Assembly (NCBI GenBank): GCA_002344525.1 | Contig: DDTJ01000037.1 | Span: 1-19,533, forward strand | Length of the DNA: 19,533 bases | Direction of reading: 5' to 3' | Source of the DNA: Akkermansiaceae bacterium UBA2367 | GTDB taxonomy: Bacteria > Verrucomicrobiota > Verrucomicrobiia > Verrucomicrobiales > DEV007 | Made by a program: the position numbers and the translations under genes | The notes under the pieces: model-generated | Told to the model about the DNA's origin: nothing | Database searches by the model: none | Seen by the model: the letters and a program-made list of their open reading frames with translations, nothing else | Shown: piece after piece, positions 14,901-19,533 of the stretch | How the letters are laid out: every line of letters begins with the position of its first letter | Position numbering within the stretch: position 1 is the stretch's first letter

Positions 14901-16090
14901 CTATGGGTGGCGGTCGATCGGCCATCGACGCGACTGCGCATGCCACGGAAAGATGGCTGAAGCGACTCGGCGTCGAAGGGGACGAGCCAAACTCCGCCGC
15001 GACAGAGTTCGCGACCGCCGTCGCGGCGCCCCGCCCCTTGCTGATGCAAAGCACGAACGAATTGACCTTCCCCGTCGAGGTCGTGGCGGGTGCGGAGCCA
15101 GTGAAGAGCGTCAGCGTCCTCGTCAATGGCGTCGCGGTTGCCGAACTCTTGGGCGGAGGCGGGGCCATCCCTGCGGGTAGCAGGCGTGTCGCCGAAGCGA
15201 AGCTCCGCCTTTCGAAAGGCCAGAACTGGATCGAGATCGTCGCGACCGATGCAAAAGACCGCTCTGGCTCCGTAGACCGGTTCCGCGTCATCCGCGAAGG
15301 CGGCCCTCCCTCCGCCCGCCGCCATATCGTCACCCTGGGAGTTTCCCGGCACAAAGACCCGCAGCAGGACCTCGACTTCGCGCAAGCCGACGCGTCCACG
15401 ATCTCCAGCCTGCTGAAACGGGCTTCGCCGATCCCTGCGGAGACGCTCCACTTGACCAACGAGCAGGTGACGCGCGAGGCCCTCCCCCTCATCGGAAGCT
15501 TTCTCGCCAAGGCGGGAGAGGACGACGAAATCGTCCTTTTCTGTGCCGGCCACGGAAGCCTCGACGGGAACCTCGACTTCGTATTCCGGACGCACGATCT
15601 CGACGACTCCGATGTCGCGGGAACCGGCATCAAGCTATCCGAACTGCTCGACCTGATGGGGGCTTCAAAAGCGCGGAAGCGCCTTCTCATGTTCGACTCC
15701 TGCCATTCGGGATTCGTCGGGGAAAGGGAGGAATGGCGGCTTGCTGGTCGCGACCCCGAGAACCCCGAAGCGGAAATCCGTTTTCTTGAGGAACTCTTCC
15801 GTCTCCCCGGACTTGTTCGTGGGGTCACCATCCTAGCGGCGGCGCGGGGCTCCGAGTTGGCATGGGAGCGCGAAGACCTCGGCAGCGGTTTCTTCACCGC
15901 CGTCGTCAAGGAGGGACTCGCGCAGAAGCGCGCCGATCTCGACGGAGACGGCGTCATCCGTGTCTCCGAGCTTCGCGACTTCATCCTCGAACGCGTGCCG
16001 GAGGTCTCTCGCGGCAAAGACCTCCCCAACGGCCAGACCCCGAGCGTGGTGGCGTTTGAAGCCGACCAGGATTTCATCCTCGCTCGATGA
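11984..16090 (+). CDS. Large exported propeller / Ig-like / caspase protein (paralogue 1)
   Basis: This 1368-residue protein has a signal peptide ending near AGAQAQ (residue 24). Residues about 100-345 are helical, with TPR-like character and an LprI-like stretch near 256-300 (LDDVFSRL then IRDDQESWKHNRD). Residues about 350-925 are repetitive beta-strands, probably a propeller. A conserved module YAGSPGCESFL (from Tyr935) to APWRNRP (Trp963) leads to an Ig-like domain (about 1015-1100). The caspase domain follows (about 1108-1368), with His1190 in CAGHG and Cys1240 in DSCHSG. Residues 1318-1329 (DLDGDGVIRVSE) are a complete EF-hand-type loop. The propeller part has visibly lower GC than the caspase part. 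A TTG at 11924 could extend the frame, but the ATG at 11984 fits the signal. The stop overlaps the next start (ATGA), implying coupled translation. Confidence 0.85.
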   Translation: MTAIRLPLAALLWLWLVPAGAQAQQLVEYPAPVEVDFPAGYDIHGPDGKFVKSVPGPAKAKVQAHFEKDGFRLYLSDWSYDRFKRQGIRPNLMVAKDGAANPPEPDEPQQVADAPSPETARVAAEIEAAISSWNLERAAALVARIESTAAGAGPAEKAATFYYSGVISFLAGDRDRETEAAFKNALGLYVRGNDVEGVWGSLYLLQKLYFDIDRKNSDLWTQLNAVEAKVIRSRLGLAPGSGPVEIFEKLSEEEPLSSLKRKLDDVFSRLSEDPVHGERIRDDQESWKHNRDESLGQLGFERNAQLPRFQYYLEGREKLNGVKKRFSQEAEGLLRRQLDKLNRIESAITLSPNRHRSESVVEGFNWSGGRWAYEFVKHSIEPTLNLATDSAGVVLFADSEFVVRSVELEGSWEEGGSRRKTELSFYDTKTCRLAALVSIPNRVFEVGSVGDSRGRQFYVGTITPGKYRYDDCPLAITLVDLETESIERIPLVEDDYWFALGHELGVKTAAESIQLTVDKGFSSQYERIQPEKDVFKKIRFSFVERSRASDGWAAHESGEKRHRALISRERSGLAYLGPRPARVAATSSSRGQFAIGSLGGTGLGLILVRATEEGRLTRFDLGTLGKSSQMVSQQGVFAPFVLEDGVIACVAGGGIQLIGEGSKRIVEIPGGNGEALELSLRSPDSYFDRESGTLHFFRNAFAYTVGEKFWRLELPKAEKFEAIVPDRRNLQAGGADAEIIDWVEGTGTFVVRYPGLGGFQRFQKSTGQPFGSRWDGGSAHQVYNGVFSSDPSNGWRALSYSDDASTGGISACVTIEKAADGSDHVKIANGLPSKADPLGLIDAGAKVRVVFGAGDTVQFVEVDPSTGATKAIWIWNFASRFGKALLDQSSGIILIPNAAGFEAWMLPGEGEPRKKFDMVLADDDSFAVLLPNGLYAGSPGCESFLKLTDKSGTLVPAAILAPWRNRPAAVLAAMGGGRSAIDATAHATERWLKRLGVEGDEPNSAATEFATAVAAPRPLLMQSTNELTFPVEVVAGAEPVKSVSVLVNGVAVAELLGGGGAIPAGSRRVAEAKLRLSKGQNWIEIVATDAKDRSGSVDRFRVIREGGPPSARRHIVTLGVSRHKDPQQDLDFAQADASTISSLLKRASPIPAETLHLTNEQVTREALPLIGSFLAKAGEDDEIVLFCAGHGSLDGNLDFVFRTHDLDDSDVAGTGIKLSELLDLMGASKARKRLLMFDSCHSGFVGEREEWRLAGRDPENPEAEIRFLEELFRLPGLVRGVTILAAARGSELAWEREDLGSGFFTAVVKEGLAQKRADLDGDGVIRVSELRDFILERVPEVSRGKDLPNGQTPSVVAFEADQDFILAR

Positions 16091-19000
16091 ATACGCTTCG
16101 CCCCACCGTTGCTTCCGGCTCGCTGCTTCCGCTTTTCGGGATGGCGGCCGCCATGGTTGCAGCGCTCTTCCCCGTCCCCTCCGCAGTCGCCCAGCTCAGC
16201 GGCATATCGACTCACGACGGCGGCGTCTGGGAATACCGCTTTGTCGAGGCCGAGGATCGGACCTTTTCGGAGAGACTCATGCGAGACAGTGACAGGGAGC
16301 TGCTCTATGCTGGCGAAGGCAGGATCATCACGGGCCAGTATCTCACTGCTGGGGAATCGAGGTCGAGAACGGAAGTGTCGGTCTACGATGCAGGCGATCT
16401 TCGGCTCCTGTATCGGGTGACGGTGCCCAACTACGTGCAGAGGGCGGAGTGGTCGGCGACTCGGGACCAGGTATTTCTCACCACCATTGGGGACCTCAGC
16501 ACGCGACCGTGGATCATTCGACCCGACGATGTCATCCCTGCTTTGGTGCTCGTCGATCCAACGACGCGCACCATCGAGCGCCACGAGATTTCCACCAGCG
16601 TCAACCTCGGGGTGACAACGTGGCGCGGCAACACGATCTATCTTGAGGTGGAGAGCGGAGCAGGCAATTCCGCAGCCGCCCCTCGCTTCAGATCCCCCCC
16701 GTTTTCGGACACCGTGGTCACAACTCGGGTGGTGAGTTCCGGGATTGTCAAAGGTGCCCGGGACGTCCGCGACAGCGCAGGCCTGAACTATCTCGGATTG
16801 AACGACTTTCCCATAGGTTGGTGGGAGGCTGCAACGACGGGGCCGAGTGCCAGCACCGCCGTCCTCGCGGAGGGCGAACACGCGGGAACCCATCTCGTTT
16901 TCTCAACTCCGAAAGGCGCCGTTGTCGATGTCAACCTCTCGACCTTGAAATCCCGAATCTTCCGCCTTGGCAACCAATTCGTGAGGAAGCCGGGGATCTT
17001 CGACGATGGGACGATCCGCGGTCTCTACGGAGATGAAATCATTCTTCGATCCGATGCCCGCGAGATCAGGAAGAGTTTGGCTCCCTTCGCGAAGGGGTCC
17101 ATCGATGCCGCGTTCAGAGAGGGTCTTGAAGTGGATTTTGCGAAGTCCTTCGCGCTGGTCTTTCCGAAGAGTGGACCGACGGAAGTGCAATTGGTCGCAA
17201 TCTCGCCCGCGGGAACCGAGGAGAGAAAGAACACGATTCGCTTTCCCCAAATGGTTTCCGTGCCGAAACTCCAGCCTTGGCATGAAACGATCGGACTGGT
17301 CACAGGCAACGTCGATGAAGCGCAGCACTGGAGGGAGATCGAGCCTTTCACTGGAAGACAGATCGGGCGACCGGTGCCGGTTTTTGAGGGCGGCGATTCT
17401 TTTGTGGAACAGAGCATCGGACTCGCGCCCGACGGATGGGGAATCGTGTCGGGAACAACCGACGCGGATGGAAAAATCGGCTACGGCCTGACCCTCGCCA
17501 ACGAAAGGGAGTCGCGCTCAATCTATCTCGGGCACAAGTCGGGTTCCGTCCGCGGTCTCCATCCTCTCGTCATGGATTCGAAGGCGGGGCAGAATGAGCG
17601 GGCTTTTGTCCTCTCGAGCGGCTCTTCGCAGGCGGAGTTGCTTTCGGTCGATCTCCGGTCCGCGACTGCCGAGCAGATCTTCCTTTGGAACTGGAACCAC
17701 AAAGATGGAAATCCGCTCTATTCGGAACGGGAACGCTGGTTTTTCCTGCCGATTCCGTCGGGTGTCTCCGTCTTCGAACTCTTCGGAACGGTCCCCGCCG
17801 TTAAAGTGTTCGACGTCTATTTCCAAGGCGAAGGCGACTATGCCATCGTGCTCCCTTCTGGAAAATACGCCGGGAGTCCGGGCTGCGAGTCCTTCCTTTC
17901 TCTGCGCGACCGCACCGGGGCGCTCGTCCCCGCCGCCATCCTCGCCCCATGGCGGAACCGGCCTGCGGACGTGCTTCGTGTTCTCGGTGGAAGCGAAAAA
18001 GACATCGCCGCCCTAGCAGCAACCACTGATCGTTGGTTGGAACGGCTCGGAATCGACCCCATTCGGCCGGAGCCTTCCGCAACGGAGCTTCCCTTCGTGT
18101 CGGTGGAGACGCGGCCCCGACTTTTCCAACCCTCCCGCGAAGTTCGCTTTCCGGTCGCGGTGAAGGCCGGTTCCGAAGCGGTCGCCAGTGTCCTCGTGCG
18201 GGTGAACGGGGTCGCTGTCGAAGAACTGCTCCCGTCCGGGGAGGATCTGGCCGCCGGGCGCGAGCACCGCCTCGAAGCACGATTTCGCCTCTCGAACGGG
18301 CAGAACTGGATCGAAGTGACCGCCACCGACGCCTCGGGAAGGGGCGGCGGGGCAGAGCGCTTCCGGGTCATCCACGAGGCGACTGGAGCCCGCCCCCGCC
18401 GCTTTGTTGCCGTTCTCGGAGTCTCGCACTACGAGTCCCTCGGCGACCTCCCCTACTCCGCAATCGACGCGAAAAGTGCAAGCGCATTGCTCGGCGGAGA
18501 CGATCCAGAACTGATGAAACGACTAATCCTCCTCGACGACGAGGTGGATCGCTCCAGCCTCGCCCGGCTCCGGACATTCCTCGCGCAGGCGGGTGAGGAT
18601 GACGAAATCTGCCTCTTCCTTGCGGGGCACGGAGATCTCGACGAGCAGCTTGAGTTCAACTTCATCCCCGGAAAAGACGATCATCGACCTTTGAGCGAGA
18701 CCGGGATCACCTTGAGCGATCTGCTTGAGGCAATGAACGCCTCCAAATCGCGCAAGCGACTCCTCCTGCTCGACTCCTGCCACTCGGGTATTCTCGGGGA
18801 GCGGAAAGAACGGGAGCTTGCAGGGGAGCGGATACCTACAGGCGGCGGCACCGACTTCCGTCCGCTCGAGGAGCTCTTCCGTCTCCCCGGACTGATTCGT
18901 GGCGTCACTGTTCTGGCGGCCTCGCGCGGGTCCGAAGCGGCGTGGGAGCATCCCGATGTCGGGGGCGGATTCTTCACCGCGACGATGCGGGAGGCGCTCG

Positions 19001-19509
19001 GCGAGCAACGTGCCGATCTCGACAAGAACGGGCGGATTCTCGTCTCGGAGACGCGTGACTACATCAACAAACGCCTGCCCGAGCTATCGCATGAAATGAA
19101 AACGCCATCGCTGCAAGTTCCCAGCGTCGTGGCCTTCGAAGCCGATCAGGATTTCGCCCTTCGGGGATTCTCGAATGCCGCACCTCTCTCGGCCTCCCCT
19201 CCAGCACCGCCTGCAATGCCGCCGGTCGCCCCTCTCGTGGGAGCCAAGTGGGTCATCGCCTGCGAGGCGGAAAGCATCGAATCGCAGGCGAGGCGGGCGG
19301 CGGGCCGCTGGCGCTCCCGTGGCTTTCCTTCAGATGTGCTCTGGATTCCCGATTATTCCTCGCTGAGCGGTGCGAAACTCTGGCTCGTCTACGTGGGGCC
19401 GTTCAATGAACGTGAATCCGGTCGCCCCGTCCTCCGGAAGGTGAAGGCTGTTTTCAAGGGTGCCTATGGCATCAAGGTAGATCAATCGGGGAAACGGGAG
19501 ACGTTTTAA
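16087..19509 (+). CDS. Large exported propeller / Ig-like / caspase / SPOR protein (paralogue 2)
   Basis: This 1140-residue protein has a signal peptide ending at about AVA-QLS (residues 35-36). A probable beta-propeller spans about 40-585. The shared YAGSPGCESFL module (Tyr594) and APWRNRP (Trp622) follow, then an Ig-like domain (about 676-760) and a caspase domain (about 768-1030) with His848 in LAGHGD and Cys898 in DSCHSG. DLDKNGRILVSE (977-988) is a full EF-hand-type loop. A Pro/Ala linker (about 1030-1053) leads to a SPOR-like domain (1055-1137), seen as WIPDYSSLSG and WLVYVGPF; such domains bind glycan strands lacking stem peptides. It lacks the helical N-terminal part of its paralogue. 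Caspase-region identity with the upstream gene is high down to DNA level, including an exact 20-bp match (15794-15813 and 18874-18893), indicating tandem duplication or gene conversion. Confidence 0.87.
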   Translation: MNTLRPTVASGSLLPLFGMAAAMVAALFPVPSAVAQLSGISTHDGGVWEYRFVEAEDRTFSERLMRDSDRELLYAGEGRIITGQYLTAGESRSRTEVSVYDAGDLRLLYRVTVPNYVQRAEWSATRDQVFLTTIGDLSTRPWIIRPDDVIPALVLVDPTTRTIERHEISTSVNLGVTTWRGNTIYLEVESGAGNSAAAPRFRSPPFSDTVVTTRVVSSGIVKGARDVRDSAGLNYLGLNDFPIGWWEAATTGPSASTAVLAEGEHAGTHLVFSTPKGAVVDVNLSTLKSRIFRLGNQFVRKPGIFDDGTIRGLYGDEIILRSDAREIRKSLAPFAKGSIDAAFREGLEVDFAKSFALVFPKSGPTEVQLVAISPAGTEERKNTIRFPQMVSVPKLQPWHETIGLVTGNVDEAQHWREIEPFTGRQIGRPVPVFEGGDSFVEQSIGLAPDGWGIVSGTTDADGKIGYGLTLANERESRSIYLGHKSGSVRGLHPLVMDSKAGQNERAFVLSSGSSQAELLSVDLRSATAEQIFLWNWNHKDGNPLYSERERWFFLPIPSGVSVFELFGTVPAVKVFDVYFQGEGDYAIVLPSGKYAGSPGCESFLSLRDRTGALVPAAILAPWRNRPADVLRVLGGSEKDIAALAATTDRWLERLGIDPIRPEPSATELPFVSVETRPRLFQPSREVRFPVAVKAGSEAVASVLVRVNGVAVEELLPSGEDLAAGREHRLEARFRLSNGQNWIEVTATDASGRGGGAERFRVIHEATGARPRRFVAVLGVSHYESLGDLPYSAIDAKSASALLGGDDPELMKRLILLDDEVDRSSLARLRTFLAQAGEDDEICLFLAGHGDLDEQLEFNFIPGKDDHRPLSETGITLSDLLEAMNASKSRKRLLLLDSCHSGILGERKERELAGERIPTGGGTDFRPLEELFRLPGLIRGVTVLAASRGSEAAWEHPDVGGGFFTATMREALGEQRADLDKNGRILVSETRDYINKRLPELSHEMKTPSLQVPSVVAFEADQDFALRGFSNAAPLSASPPAPPAMPPVAPLVGAKWVIACEAESIESQARRAAGRWRSRGFPSDVLWIPDYSSLSGAKLWLVYVGPFNERESGRPVLRKVKAVFKGAYGIKVDQSGKRETF

Positions 19510-19533
19510 GAGACTGTTGAAAAACCCCGCAAT
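19510..19533. mobile_element. Possible insertion-sequence terminal inverted repeat
   Basis: The bases directly after the TAA stop read GAGACTGTTGAAAAACCC and onward to the window edge. GAGACTGTTGAAAA-type ends are common termini of transposons of the IS1182/IS5-like groups. No transposase is visible because the window stops here. If this is correct, the element abuts the last caspase gene and could have set its 3' end. Confidence 0.35.

Noticed and set aside
14785..16893. 702-codon open frame on the minus strand across the two large caspase genes
   Set aside because: It spans the junction of two real coding genes, is Ser/Arg-rich and has no recognisable domain.
19285..19322. Partial similarity of the SPOR-coding DNA to the REP-like element (GGCGAGGCGG ... 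GCTGGCGCTCC)
   Set aside because: It encodes a conserved part of the SPOR domain in frame, and the inverted pairing seen at 9644-9694 is not preserved, so it is probably coincidence from GC-rich codons.

Overview
The window is a high-GC bacterial chromosome segment, most likely from the PVC superphylum and probably Verrucomicrobiota. The taxon is inferred from gene content. The best clues are a membrane-bound-dehydrogenase-type propeller protein with a degenerate SGNH N-terminus and an azurin-like C-terminus, a PQQ-type propeller protein with an RGPxRDG-like motif, several secreted SGNH proteins, and multi-domain secreted caspase-like proteins. There are no rRNA, tRNA or CRISPR features that I can support.

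Region 1 (1-2965, minus strand) is a housekeeping cluster transcribed leftward: a YjbQ/UPF0047 protein, fmt, pyrH and frr. A 17-unit AGTAAGG heptamer array sits 3 bp beyond the frr stop and runs off the left edge. Region 2 (2966-3244) is non-coding and carries a phased, inverted family of CGCGAAT/ATTCGCG repeats.

Region 3 (3245-9572) holds secreted or membrane proteins. They are a PQQ-like propeller membrane protein (minus), a small I78-type peptidase-inhibitor-like lipoprotein candidate (plus), a secreted SGNH hydrolase (minus), and, divergent from the last, a 1005-residue SGNH-like / dehydrogenase-propeller / azurin-like fusion (plus). A 211-bp gap follows, with a weak hairpin and a REP-like branched palindrome.

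Region 4 (9784-19509, plus) is the standout. Four consecutive genes all encode predicted exported proteins: a caspase-DUF4384 protein, an OmpA-type peptidoglycan-binding protein, and two large tandem paralogues built as propeller / Ig-like / caspase. The second paralogue adds a C-terminal SPOR (glycan-binding) domain, and its start overlaps the stop of the first by ATGA. All three caspase domains keep the His/Cys dyad, and both large ones carry a full EF-hand-type loop. I infer an envelope-located, possibly calcium-responsive caspase-like protease system tied to peptidoglycan; its role (stress proteolysis, regulated lysis, defence or wall remodelling) cannot be read from sequence. The last 24 bases resemble the terminal inverted repeat of an insertion sequence, so the cluster may be bounded by a mobile element on the right.
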